Source of the DNA: Spirochaetales bacterium
GTDB taxonomy: Bacteria > Spirochaetota > Spirochaetia > DAHUYW01
NCBI GenBank assembly: GCA_027306915.1
Contig: DAHUYW010000012.1
Span: forward strand, 1-64,000
Direction: 5' to 3'
Length of the DNA: 64,000 nucleotides
Part shown: positions 9,135 to 17,628 of the stretch, in pieces
How the letters are laid out: every line of letters begins with the position of its first letter
Numbering within the stretch: position 1 is the stretch's first letter
Notes under the pieces: generated by a model
The model's database searches: none
The model's input: the letters and a program-made list of their open reading frames with translations, nothing else
What the model was told of the DNA's origin: nothing
Program-made: the position numbers and the translations under genes

Positions 9135-9905
9135 TACGGAGAGCGCGCTGCCTGCGCGCCGCCGCTCGAGGTCGGGGGCGCACGCCCGTAGCCGCGCGTC
9201 CAATGGATGACTCATCGGCTCAAACCAGAAGTACTGGTGCCGATAGTCCGGCTCAGACTCCGGCGAAGAAATGAAGAGGAGGTACCACCTGAAGACGGAA
9301 TCACTGACAGTCGTCAGTCCGTTTCCGTTTTCCGGCCACCGTATTCAAGCCCTTCCGCTTTAACCTTCGAACTGATTGTTAACCCATCTGCGCGGCCATT
9401 GGAAAGAAGGGGCGGAGGCCGAGCCCGTAGGGCAATTCGAAGTCGGCATCGTTACGTACTGAGAGCTCGATGGCGAGGACGATAGTCCGCATCGCCGGGC
9501 TGGAAGTAGAGAAGGAACCAGGGGGCAGCGCGCCGGAAAGCTTGCCCCGTTCGCACATCGCTGCGCATGCTCGTTCGATCCACCGGACAATCGCCCTCGA
9601 GCGAGGAGGTCGACGAGCCCGGAGATGATCGCGCGCGAGTAACCGAGGAGATCAAAGCGGCTGCGTGAGTAGACTTCGTTCGACCAGAGCGCGCAGTAGG
9701 GAGCTTCGGCGACTTGTACCCCCCCGAGCATGCGGCGGCGTCGCGTCTCGCCTCGGGTAATCGGGACGTGTTTCAAAACCTACATTCAGTCAAAGCGTGC
9801 CAGTCTCGGTCGCCTGTAATCTGAGGCGTGCTTACTATCCCGTTGTTGCTCCATCGGCAGCCGCCCTACCGGCGACGACATCATCCTGAATGCCGCGGGC
9901 TTCCG
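9135..9905. other. gene-free stretch between importer and wbpA-like gene
   Basis: About 770 bases with no convincing gene. Minus-strand frames at 9360-9776 and 9452-9655 overlap each other out of phase and might be remnants of one decayed gene, but I cannot name a family. A short inverted repeat CGCCT-N8-AGGCG at 9811-9828 lies downstream of the nucleotide-sugar dehydrogenase but has no T tract, so a terminator is not claimed. Confidence 0.4.
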
Positions 9906-11192
9906 TTAGGCCTTCCACACCTTGCCAGCGCCCGGCGCAACTTCCGCCATCGCGTTTCGCGTATCCACGATGCAGCGCGACCAGTTCGCAAGCTCGTCGT
10001 AGCGAACTGAGTCGTGGCGGGTGGCGATGAGAGCGAGATCGAAGCCCTCGATCGTCTGCTGATCCCAGGAGACCGAACGCGTGCCTTCCCATTGCGAATG
10101 CCGTCGGGTCGGCCGGATGACGGGAATGTAGGGGTCGTAGTAGGAGACCTCGGCCCCCCGCTCGGCTAGGCTCTCGATAAGCTCGTAGCTCGGCGATTCG
10201 CGGTCGTCGTCCACGTTTCCCTTGTAGGCAAGCCCCACGACCAGGATCTTGCTGCCCTTGATCGATTTGCGCTCCTCGTTGAGGGCTTCGCCGACCTTCG
10301 CGACGACGTAGGCCGGCATTGCCGTATTGATCGCTCCTGCAAGCTCGATGAAGCGGGTGTGCTGTCCATACTCGCGCGCCTTCCAGGTGAGATAGAAGGG
10401 GTCGATGGGGATGCAGTGGCCCCCGAGGCCCGGCCCGGGCTGGAAGGCCATGAAGCCGAAGGGCTTGGTCTTCGCGGCCGCCACGACCTCCCAGATGTCG
10501 ATGTCCATGGCGGCGTAGATCATCTTGAGTTCATTCACCAGGGCGATGTTCACGCTGCGAAAGATGTTCTCGAGGAGCTTGGTGGCCTCTGCGACCCGGC
10601 AGGAGGAGACCGGCACAAGCCTCTTGATGGACGTCGAGTAGAGGGCCATCGCCCTATCCAGGCAGGCCGGGGTGTAACCTCCCACCACCTTGGGGATTAC
10701 TGCGACCTCGCTTCCCGGATTGCCCGGATCTTCGCGCTCGGGAGAGAAGGCGAGGTGGAAGTCGCGGCCGGCCATCATGCCCGAGCCGGCCTCGAGCACC
10801 CCCTTAAGGTCCTCGTCCGTAGTTCCCGGATAGCTCGTGGATTCGAGCACCACGAGAGCCCCCTTGGGGAGATAGGGCGCGATGCTTTGCCCGGTGCCGA
10901 GGACATAGGAGATGTCGGGTTCGCGGTGCTCGTTAAGCGGAGTCGGTACGCAGATGAGGACCGCGCTCACCTCCCTCACTCGGCTGAAATCGGTCGAAGC
11001 GGAAAAGCCCCCCGCACTGCGGAGCTCGGCGATCGCCTCCGAAGGGATGTGGCGGATGTAGCTTCGGCCCTCGCACAGCGCGTCCACCTTCACGGCATCG
11101 ATATCCAGCCCCACTACCTCGACGCCCGAGCGTGCAAACTGGAGCGCTAAGGGCAACCCGACATACCCCATTCCCACGATGGCTATTTTCAT
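9906..11192 (-). CDS. Nucleotide-sugar 6-dehydrogenase (WbpA/WecC-like)
   Basis: Enzyme of 428 residues of the UDP-glucose/GDP-mannose dehydrogenase family, which oxidises C6 of a UDP-sugar twice with NAD to a uronic acid. The Rossmann motif GMGYVGLPLA is at residues 7-16, followed by VPTPLNEHREPD and the active-site region PGPGLGGHCIPIDPFYLTWK with the catalytic cysteine. The IPIDPFYLTWKA version is typical of WbpA-like UDP-N-acetylglucosamine dehydrogenases rather than UDP-glucose dehydrogenases. The third domain begins near KILVVGLAYKGNVDD. The ATG at 11192 is preceded by AAAGGAGGG. It is divergent from a hyaluronan-synthase-like glycosyltransferase, suggesting a joint role in a uronic-acid-containing polysaccharide (inference). 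Confidence 0.88.
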   Translation of the reverse strand: MKIAIVGMGYVGLPLALQFARSGVEVVGLDIDAVKVDALCEGRSYIRHIPSEAIAELRSAGGFSASTDFSRVREVSAVLICVPTPLNEHREPDISYVLGTGQSIAPYLPKGALVVLESTSYPGTTDEDLKGVLEAGSGMMAGRDFHLAFSPEREDPGNPGSEVAVIPKVVGGYTPACLDRAMALYSTSIKRLVPVSSCRVAEATKLLENIFRSVNIALVNELKMIYAAMDIDIWEVVAAAKTKPFGFMAFQPGPGLGGHCIPIDPFYLTWKAREYGQHTRFIELAGAINTAMPAYVVAKVGEALNEERKSIKGSKILVVGLAYKGNVDDDRESPSYELIESLAERGAEVSYYDPYIPVIRPTRRHSQWEGTRSVSWDQQTIEGFDLALIATRHDSVRYDELANWSRCIVDTRNAMAEVAPGAGKVWKA

Positions 11193-11377
11193 AGTATTCC
11201 CTCCTTTAACTCGATTTGACGGCCGAGGAGTCCCCCCCGTTTCCCCGCCGTAGTGCAACTTTCTTCCGCCATCCGCCGTCCAATACGCATTGATGGGTCC
11301 CCCGAAGGGAAGGCCTCCGGTACCAGATCTTCAATCGGAGCAACACCTCGCGGGTCGCAAGAACGGAGGAAATCCCT

Positions 11378-12778
11378 GTGAGAATCGAAAACCAGCTTCT
11401 CCTGCAGCCCGAGGTATGCCCAGAGTCTCAGCCCGCCACGATCGATCTGAAGGCCACCGCACGCACTGCGACGGACCGGTCCCGACTCGCCTGGATCATC
11501 GTCCTCTACGTGCTGATCGCCTGCGGCCTGGGCATTCATTTCTTTTCGAATCTTCATCTTATCCGCACGATGGTCGCAAACAGCGAGGACCGCGCATGGA
11601 TGCGGGTGGCGCTTCACGGAAGTGCCATCTGGGCTGGTCTCGTTATGCTCCTCCTCGCCTTTCGCACCGCACTGTGGATCTTCTATCGCCCGCAACGATC
11701 CACGACTCTTGGGGAGGCGCCGAGACTGACTGTGGTGATCCCGGCTTACAACGAGGGAGCGATGGTGCTCAAGTCCATCGAATCGGTGGTTTCTGCTCGC
11801 TACCTCGAGGAGCGCCTCGAGATCCTCGTGGTGGATGATGGGAGCAGGGACGACACCTGGGACTACATCCAACAAGCGGCTGCGCTCCATCCTCTCATGG
11901 TCACGGCGGTGAAGTTTCCCCAGAATTGCGGCAAGCGGGCGGCCCTCGCCGCCGGCTTCAAGCGGGCGCGCGGGGAGATCATCGTGACGATAGACTCCGA
12001 CAGTGTCATCGAACCTGACGCGCTCCTCGCGATCACCGGTCCCTTCCGTAATCAGAAGGTTGGCGCGGTCGCGGGGAAGGTGGCCGTCTACAACCAACAT
12101 GAAGGGCTCATCCCTCGAATGTTGCACATCCGCTACCTGGTGACCTTCGACGTCCTGCGCGCAGTCGAGTCCACCTACGGCACCGTCTACTGCTGTCCGG
12201 GCGCCCTCACGGCCTATCGAGCGAGCGCCATTCGCAAAGTGCTCGACCAATGGATGAGCCAGACCTTTCTCGGCGTGCGCTGCACCTTCGGCGAAGATCG
12301 CGCGATGACGAACTACCTGCTCGCCGCAGGTTTCGACACGGTCTATCAGGGCTCCGCAGTCGTGCGCACTGTGGTACCGGCTAGATACTCGAAGATGTCA
12401 AAGATGTTCCTGAGGTGGGATCGAAGCTACGTTCGCGAGGAGCTTCGGCTTATGAAGATCGCCTGGAAGCGCCCGCCCGTCGCGCGTTTGATCACGCTCT
12501 ATGATCGGATAATAACCAACCTCCAGTTACCGATTGGCTACGTCGCTGCGGCAATGCTTATCATTACGGTGGTCGCCCGCCCCGTGTTGTTGCTTCGATT
12601 TCTCCTGATGATGCTCCTTATGTCGGTCCTCAGCACGGCCTACGTTCTCAAGAGCGAGCCGTCGCTTCGGAGCATGATGTACGGAGTGCTCATGGCCTAT
12701 TTCTCGACCTTCGCGATGTCTTGGATCCTGCCGTACGCCTTCTTCACCGTGCGGGCACGATCGTGGCTGACGCGGTGA
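11378..12778 (+). CDS. Processive family 2 glycosyltransferase, hyaluronan/chitin-synthase-like
   Basis: Membrane glycosyltransferase of 466 residues. Two membrane segments at about 38-60 and 88-108 precede the GT-A domain starting PRLTVVIPAYNEGAMV. Catalytic motifs are visible: VVDDGSRDDT, the DxD-type DSDSVIEPDA, the acceptor motif FGEDRAMTNYLL, and the product-binding motif in the form MFLRWDRSYVRE, replacing the QxxRW of HAS/NodC/cellulose synthases. At least three more membrane segments follow from about 375. The start is a GTG with GGAGGA 7 bases upstream. A synthase of this type polymerises UDP-sugars and extrudes the chain; the neighbouring dehydrogenase could supply a uronic acid donor. 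Confidence 0.88.
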   Translation: MRIENQLLLQPEVCPESQPATIDLKATARTATDRSRLAWIIVLYVLIACGLGIHFFSNLHLIRTMVANSEDRAWMRVALHGSAIWAGLVMLLLAFRTALWIFYRPQRSTTLGEAPRLTVVIPAYNEGAMVLKSIESVVSARYLEERLEILVVDDGSRDDTWDYIQQAAALHPLMVTAVKFPQNCGKRAALAAGFKRARGEIIVTIDSDSVIEPDALLAITGPFRNQKVGAVAGKVAVYNQHEGLIPRMLHIRYLVTFDVLRAVESTYGTVYCCPGALTAYRASAIRKVLDQWMSQTFLGVRCTFGEDRAMTNYLLAAGFDTVYQGSAVVRTVVPARYSKMSKMFLRWDRSYVREELRLMKIAWKRPPVARLITLYDRIITNLQLPIGYVAAAMLIITVVARPVLLLRFLLMMLLMSVLSTAYVLKSEPSLRSMMYGVLMAYFSTFAMSWILPYAFFTVRARSWLTR

Positions 12779-13142
12779 AGGGAGCCGCCATTTCCAAATG
12801 ACCCTGAGGACGTCGAGGTCGTAAACGTAGTGGTCATCCGAACCGAGAACAGTGAGGGATAACTGGAATCGGTTCGGCAACGCGGAAAAACGGCGTGCAA
12901 GTCATAGACGTTTCTTGGATAAGGAGGGCAGATTCGGTTCCTAACGCAGTGTCGGCCGCCAAGCTCCATCTCACCGAGTATAGGTAGGACATATCAGGGG
13001 TAGACTCGAGCGGCTCGGCCTGGGGCTACGGGTCCAAAAAGAGACTCCACCGAGTTGGTTGTTCCATCTGAAAACCATCTCTGATAGGCTCATTCTCGCC
13101 GACCGAGGCCACCCCGCTCGAGCGGCCGACCCATAAGGCGGA
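12779..13142. other. convergent intergenic region
   Basis: Lies between two convergent genes. It contains the 12-bp palindrome CCGCTCGAGCGG (13114-13125) and a distant copy of CTCGAGCGG (13005-13013). No stem followed by a T tract was found, so no terminator is called. No coding signal seen. Confidence 0.35.
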
Positions 13143-13910
13143 TCATGCCCTGTCGCGTCGTGCGGACAGGAATACGACGAAACCGATGATTACGATTGAC
13201 AGAACCAAGGCGATGATGCCATCGCCCAGCCCGAGACCTCCCAGAAAGGGCTTCCCCATCCAGTCGGCGAACGATGCCCCGAGAGGTCGGGTCACCACAT
13301 AGGCAAACCAGAAGGAGAAGATCTCGTTCAGACCAAACAGTCGGCGGGCAAGCAATGGAATGGCGAACAGCACCGCGAAAAGTATGAGAGAATCAAAGTA
13401 TCCTAGCCGCAAGGTTGCAGCAGTCATGTCCCCGGCGGCCGTGCCCAGCGCGAAGGTGGCCATAACGGTCGCCCAATAGAACAATTCACGACGACCAGCG
13501 TGGACGCTGTGGATCGAGAGGGTCTTTTCGCTCAGATGCCAAACCACGAATACTATCGCAAGCACAACCGCGAACACCGTGGTCGACACGAGGTAAGGAA
13601 CACCCAGTACGACGTGGGTAACGTCGGCAGCCATTGTCCCGAAAACAGCCACCATGACGACGGCAAGCCAATAGATCCACGCGATATATCGCCGCACCAA
13701 AAGCTGCAGCGTGAGAGCAATCACCAATCCTAAGCAGCCAAGGACCACCGCAACATAGGGGTCAATCTGGTAGACCAGAAAATCCGACGTCGATTCGCCC
13801 ATGGCGGTCGACAACAATTTGACGATCCAGAAAAGGACCGTCACTTGCGGCACCTTTCTTATGATATTGGTGTCTTCCGTCCTCGAGTGGCCATATAGAC
13901 TTTCTGACAT
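13143..13910 (-). CDS. COG4705-type multi-pass membrane protein
   Basis: Integral membrane protein of 255 residues with about eight hydrophobic segments. It begins with KVPQVTVLFWIVKLLSTAMGE, and this pattern (hydrophobic helix followed by acidic STSDFLV) recurs in altered form at ATVMATFALGTAAGDM, indicating an internal duplication, as in uncharacterised COG4705 proteins. No enzymatic motif is recognised. The start at 13910 removes a long N-terminal extension that would overlap the upstream isomerase gene; the ribosome binding site is weak. It follows the fucose-isomerase-like gene by 65 bases on the same strand, but a role in that pathway is not evident. Confidence 0.7.
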   Translation of the reverse strand: MSESLYGHSRTEDTNIIRKVPQVTVLFWIVKLLSTAMGESTSDFLVYQIDPYVAVVLGCLGLVIALTLQLLVRRYIAWIYWLAVVMVAVFGTMAADVTHVVLGVPYLVSTTVFAVVLAIVFVVWHLSEKTLSIHSVHAGRRELFYWATVMATFALGTAAGDMTAATLRLGYFDSLILFAVLFAIPLLARRLFGLNEIFSFWFAYVVTRPLGASFADWMGKPFLGGLGLGDGIIALVLSIVIIGFVVFLSARRDRA

Positions 13911-13975
13911 AATAGAAAAGAGCGTACCACGAAGGCGCGGGCGCGGATAGACAAACGAAGGGAGTTGGGGCTCTC

Positions 13976-15397
13976 CTAATCGTGCATGTACATCTCCCAC
14001 GACAGGTATTTCGAGACCGCCTCGTGTACCGCCCGCGCATGATGACCGCGGACCATCGCTGTGTGGTGCTCGAATCCGTTGGTGCATAGGTGATCCATGA
14101 GAGACTGGAGCTTTGGCACCCGGCACACGGCGATCCCTCCCGCCATATTAAAGGGTTGGTCTGTGAACTCCCCCTCTCCGACGTAGCCGCGAATCCTGCC
14201 GTGAAGATCATCCGTCGACATGCGGAAGAAAGTCATCGGTCCGGATTTCACGTGGCCCTTTATTGCGCCGAAGCTTCGTTCCCGGCCGAGAGACTCGCCC
14301 AGAACGTCGAGCTCCGAAATCTCTACCTCGCCTCCGACAAACCCTTTGGGGAAGTTCCCGCAATGAGTACAGACGCACTGATCGCGATCGTCGCCGTAGT
14401 TGTTGTTCCAGTCCAGGAGAGCAGACGGCTTTCCGGCCGCGAGGGCGAGGGCGTACATGGAAATAGCTCCCGCCACATCCACCTCACACGCGCCCGGACA
14501 GAGCTCTTCTCCGGTCATGCTCATCACGGTGCAGGTTGCGCAACCGTAGTTCAGCTGGACTGACGTCCAGCACTGGATGCAATAGGCGTCGATATCGTTC
14601 TTCTGCACCCAGTTTCGCACGACTGCCGAGAGTTTCGCGTTTTTCACGATGTTCGCGTCGGGGATTCGATCGGGAATCCGACCGTACGAGCGAATGGCAG
14701 CTACTGTCTTCTTGACCTCCTCCGATGCGTCATCGAGTCGTTGCGCCGCGAATATGATTTCGGACAGGTCAATCGGTACAACCGTTATTCCCGAAGCCTG
14801 GAGGAGACGTTCGCTCACCCGCATCGTTTGAAAGGCTGCCGGACGAGCTCCGATCGCCCCAATGCGTGCCCCACGGAGGCCCCGGACTACTCTGCACACT
14901 CCGGCGAAGTACTCGAGATCCTTCGCGAAATGCTCGCTTTCGATCGCGCAGGTGTGAAGGCTTGTGTTGGTAAACGGAATGCGGTACCCATAGAGATTGT
15001 TGCACACCGACAGCTTGCCGCAGAATGCGTCTCTGCGGTGCTTGATGTCGACTTTGTCGATGTCGTCGTCGCATGCTTGGACAAGGATCGGCACGTTGAG
15101 GCTGGATTCGACGATTGCATTCACGATACCGAGCTCATCGCCGAAATTCGGCAGTGAAACAAGTATGCCGTCAATGCGGTGTCGGTTCTCCTCGAACAAG
15201 CGCGCGCATTTCCGGGCGTCTTCAATCGTTTCGACGACACCGGTTGGCGTCGATTCTGACGGCAAGATCACCGCGTCGTAGCCGAGCGTTTCAAGCCTTG
15301 CAAGTATATCCCTTCTGCCCTGTCGAGCGAGCTCCGGGTTGAAGAAGCCCCGTGTTCCGACAATGACGCCGAATGTCAGTCTGTTCGTTCCAACCAT
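13976..15397 (-). CDS. L-fucose/L-arabinose isomerase-family protein
   Basis: Protein of 473 residues of the FucI/AraA superfamily, metal-dependent aldose-ketose isomerases. Visible hallmarks are an N-terminal Rossmann-like domain (FGVIVGTRGFFNPELARQGR, GILVSLPNFGDELG) and the C-terminal catalytic block CEVDVAGAISMYALALAAG with the metal-binding Glu/Asp, then SALLDWNNNYGDD. It carries unusually many cysteines (CIQCWTS, CATCTVM, CVCTHCGNFP). The ATG at 15397 has AGGAGG 10 bases upstream; a longer frame to 15550 would overlap the permease gene. It is last in an RbsB-A-C-C operon, so it probably acts on the imported monosaccharide. It is divergent from typical FucI, so the exact sugar is not assigned. 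Confidence 0.75.
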   Translation of the reverse strand: MVGTNRLTFGVIVGTRGFFNPELARQGRRDILARLETLGYDAVILPSESTPTGVVETIEDARKCARLFEENRHRIDGILVSLPNFGDELGIVNAIVESSLNVPILVQACDDDIDKVDIKHRRDAFCGKLSVCNNLYGYRIPFTNTSLHTCAIESEHFAKDLEYFAGVCRVVRGLRGARIGAIGARPAAFQTMRVSERLLQASGITVVPIDLSEIIFAAQRLDDASEEVKKTVAAIRSYGRIPDRIPDANIVKNAKLSAVVRNWVQKNDIDAYCIQCWTSVQLNYGCATCTVMSMTGEELCPGACEVDVAGAISMYALALAAGKPSALLDWNNNYGDDRDQCVCTHCGNFPKGFVGGEVEISELDVLGESLGRERSFGAIKGHVKSGPMTFFRMSTDDLHGRIRGYVGEGEFTDQPFNMAGGIAVCRVPKLQSLMDHLCTNGFEHHTAMVRGHHARAVHEAVSKYLSWEMYMHD

Positions 15398-15550
15398 TGC
15401 GTAAGATCCTCCTGTTCCACCCGCTCCGGGTTCGGTCACAAAGCCCGACGTCCACCTTCGAGTGCCGGTCGCAACGCGAATATCCGCTTCCGACTCAGAC
15501 AGGTCGCGCCGAGAAGTACTAAGCGCCGCCCTCGCTTTCGCATTAGTCAA

Positions 15551-16570
15551 TCACCCGATCGACGCCGCGGGAGCAGGCAGTCTGAATCTCGTTTTCTGCG
15601 CATCCAACAGCATTGCAAGAAGTATCACGAGCCCTCGTACCGGATCCAACCAGAACGGCGAGATATTGACCAGATTAAGGCCGGCTGCTATAGCTGACAG
15701 GAGAAGGACTCCTCCCAGCGCACCCAGCATGCTGCCTCGACCTCCATTGAGACTGACACCGCCGATCACTGCGGCGGCAAAGATGTCGAACGTCATGTTC
15801 TGTCCCATGTCAGTTGTGACCGCCGAAACCTGTCCCGCAAGCATCAACCCGGCTACAGCCGCCAAGACGCCACTGATCACGTACACCTGGCGCACTCTTC
15901 GGTCGGTATTGACGCCGGCGACTCGCGCCGCACTCGAGTTGCTGCCTATCGCATAGAGCTCCCGCCCGAAACGAGAACGGTGTAGCACGGCATAGCCGAT
16001 CACAAAAAAGAGGATCACGACGACAATCGCCACGGGAATCGGCCCAATGCGTCCGCTGCCAAGCCAGTTGAACGCGGAAGGGGTTCCAAAAACGGGGAAG
16101 CCGTTGTTGATGACAAGCACTATTCCCCGCAAAGCGATCTGCATGGCAAGTGTGACGATAAAGTTGTTCATCCGCAGGCGTGTAATCAAGCTCCCGTTTA
16201 TCCATCCAACAAGCGATCCAACCGCCAGCATGATGACAATAGAGAGGAATACTGGCAGCATCAGCCCGCTTCCGTTCGCCGGGCTCCGCGCCGGCAGAAT
16301 GAGCCACGCTCCAATGAACGCGGTCAGACCGACGGTCGATTCCGCCGAAAGGTCGAAATTCCCGGTTACGAAGACGAGCGTTTGACCGACGACGAGTATT
16401 CCGAGCACGGAAGCATGCAAGAGAATGTTGCTCAGGGTTTCCAGTCGCAGGAACTTGTTGGAGACAAGCGAGAACCCAACTGCGACTATCACGATCAAGA
16501 CCCAGATGAGATTGTTGAGCAAACCGGGAACGTAGGTCCTAATATCCAGGGTGCGCGTCTGCATAGTCAT
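15551..16570 (-). CDS. Ribose-type ABC transporter permease (second)
   Basis: Permease of 339 residues of the RbsC/BPD_transp_2 family with eight to ten membrane segments, the family motif VTGNFDLSAESTVGL, the loop GWINGSLITRLRMNNFIVTLAM, and GGVSLNGGRGSMLGALGG near the end. Its start overlaps the stop of the previous permease by 4 bases (ATGA), so translation is coupled. With the first permease it forms the heterodimeric channel of the 13976-20368 importer. Confidence 0.94.
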   Translation of the reverse strand: MTMQTRTLDIRTYVPGLLNNLIWVLIVIVAVGFSLVSNKFLRLETLSNILLHASVLGILVVGQTLVFVTGNFDLSAESTVGLTAFIGAWLILPARSPANGSGLMLPVFLSIVIMLAVGSLVGWINGSLITRLRMNNFIVTLAMQIALRGIVLVINNGFPVFGTPSAFNWLGSGRIGPIPVAIVVVILFFVIGYAVLHRSRFGRELYAIGSNSSAARVAGVNTDRRVRQVYVISGVLAAVAGLMLAGQVSAVTTDMGQNMTFDIFAAAVIGGVSLNGGRGSMLGALGGVLLLSAIAAGLNLVNISPFWLDPVRGLVILLAMLLDAQKTRFRLPAPAASIG

Positions 16571-17628
16571 CTTCCCGGTTTTCCATCTTCGAGCTCTGAC
16601 TGCCCGACCACTTCATGCTTGAGCACAATGCTTCCAATTGAAGCCCCCGATGTCCCGAATCGAGACTTCTGAGCGTCGAAGAACATTGCGAACAGAATGA
16701 CCACACCCCTCACGGTCTGAATCCAAAAGGAGGAGACTCTCATGAGATTCAGCCCGGAATCTAGCGATGACATCAACAGAACCCCGCCTAGTGCTCCGAA
16801 GATCGCTCCGCGTCCTCCGTTAAGACTAATACCCCCGATGACGGCAGCCGCGAACACCTCGAGAATCATGCCTTGACCAAGTCGCGGGACAGCAACCCCC
16901 AGGCGCGCGGAGAGCATCCAGCCGGCCATCGCAGCCAAAACGCCGGAAATCATGTAGACTTGTCGGATCCTGCGCAGTGGATCGATGCCAGCCGCGAGCG
17001 CCGCGGCCGGGTTTCCTCCTACCGCATAGACGTCACGACCGAAGACGGTAAACCGCAAGATGAAATATGCGACAACGAAGGCAATGACTAGGACCATAAC
17101 GGATACGGGCAAGAATCCAACCTCCGCCTGACCAACTCCTACGTAGGCTGACGGCAAGCTGGAGACCGTGTGTCCTTGGCTTGCTACGAGAACCACGCCC
17201 CGGATCACAATCAACATGGCGAGCGTCGCGATGAAATTGTTCATCTGGAAACGGGTGATAAGTAACCCATTGATCCAACCGATCGCAAGACCTACTGCAA
17301 GCATAGCCGCTACTGCAACCACGATGTTGACAGACAAGCCGGACCCATGCGTCGTAGCTCCCGCCGGAGCGACAAGCCAAGCTCCAAGAAACGCTGCGAT
17401 GCCGACCGTCGATTCCATCGACAAATCAAAGTTGCCTGTGAGCAGCGTAAAAGACTGTCCGATTACCATGATTCCCAGGACGGCCCCATCGACCAGAATA
17501 TTCCCGACGACATTATTCACCGTCAGATATCGGTCCGTTAGGACCGAGAAAACGGAAAGCACTACGATGAGGAGGATCCAGATCATGTTGTCGAGCAGTA
17601 AAGAAGCGGCAGCCCTCCGTCCACTCAT
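16567..17628 (-). CDS. Ribose-type ABC transporter permease (first)
   Basis: RbsC-family permease of 353 residues, clearly paralogous to its downstream neighbour: LTGNFDLSMESTVGIAAFLGAW, GWINGLLITRFQMNNFIATL and GGISLNGGRGAIFGALGG are nearly superposable. The start overlaps the ATPase stop by 4 bases. A pair of unlike RbsC permeases is common in importers of rhamnose, autoinducer-2 and similar sugars; the substrate here is unknown, though the linked fucose-isomerase-like enzyme suggests a deoxy- or aldo-sugar (inference). Confidence 0.94.
   Translation of the reverse strand: MSGRRAAASLLLDNMIWILLIVVLSVFSVLTDRYLTVNNVVGNILVDGAVLGIMVIGQSFTLLTGNFDLSMESTVGIAAFLGAWLVAPAGATTHGSGLSVNIVVAVAAMLAVGLAIGWINGLLITRFQMNNFIATLAMLIVIRGVVLVASQGHTVSSLPSAYVGVGQAEVGFLPVSVMVLVIAFVVAYFILRFTVFGRDVYAVGGNPAAALAAGIDPLRRIRQVYMISGVLAAMAGWMLSARLGVAVPRLGQGMILEVFAAAVIGGISLNGGRGAIFGALGGVLLMSSLDSGLNLMRVSSFWIQTVRGVVILFAMFFDAQKSRFGTSGASIGSIVLKHEVVGQSELEDGKPGR

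Noticed and set aside
9360..9776. Possible degraded gene (transposase-like) in overlapping minus frames
   Set aside because: Only vague resemblance; no DDE motif, terminal repeats or target duplication could be identified.
11189..12250. Minus-strand open frame of 353 codons opposite the glycosyltransferase
   Set aside because: The plus-strand frame carries all catalytic motifs of a processive transferase and a good ribosome binding site.
13005..13125. CTCGAGCGG copies and palindrome CCGCTCGAGCGG between convergent genes
   Set aside because: The arms are 100 bases apart and no T tract follows, so neither a terminator nor a mobile-element end is supported.
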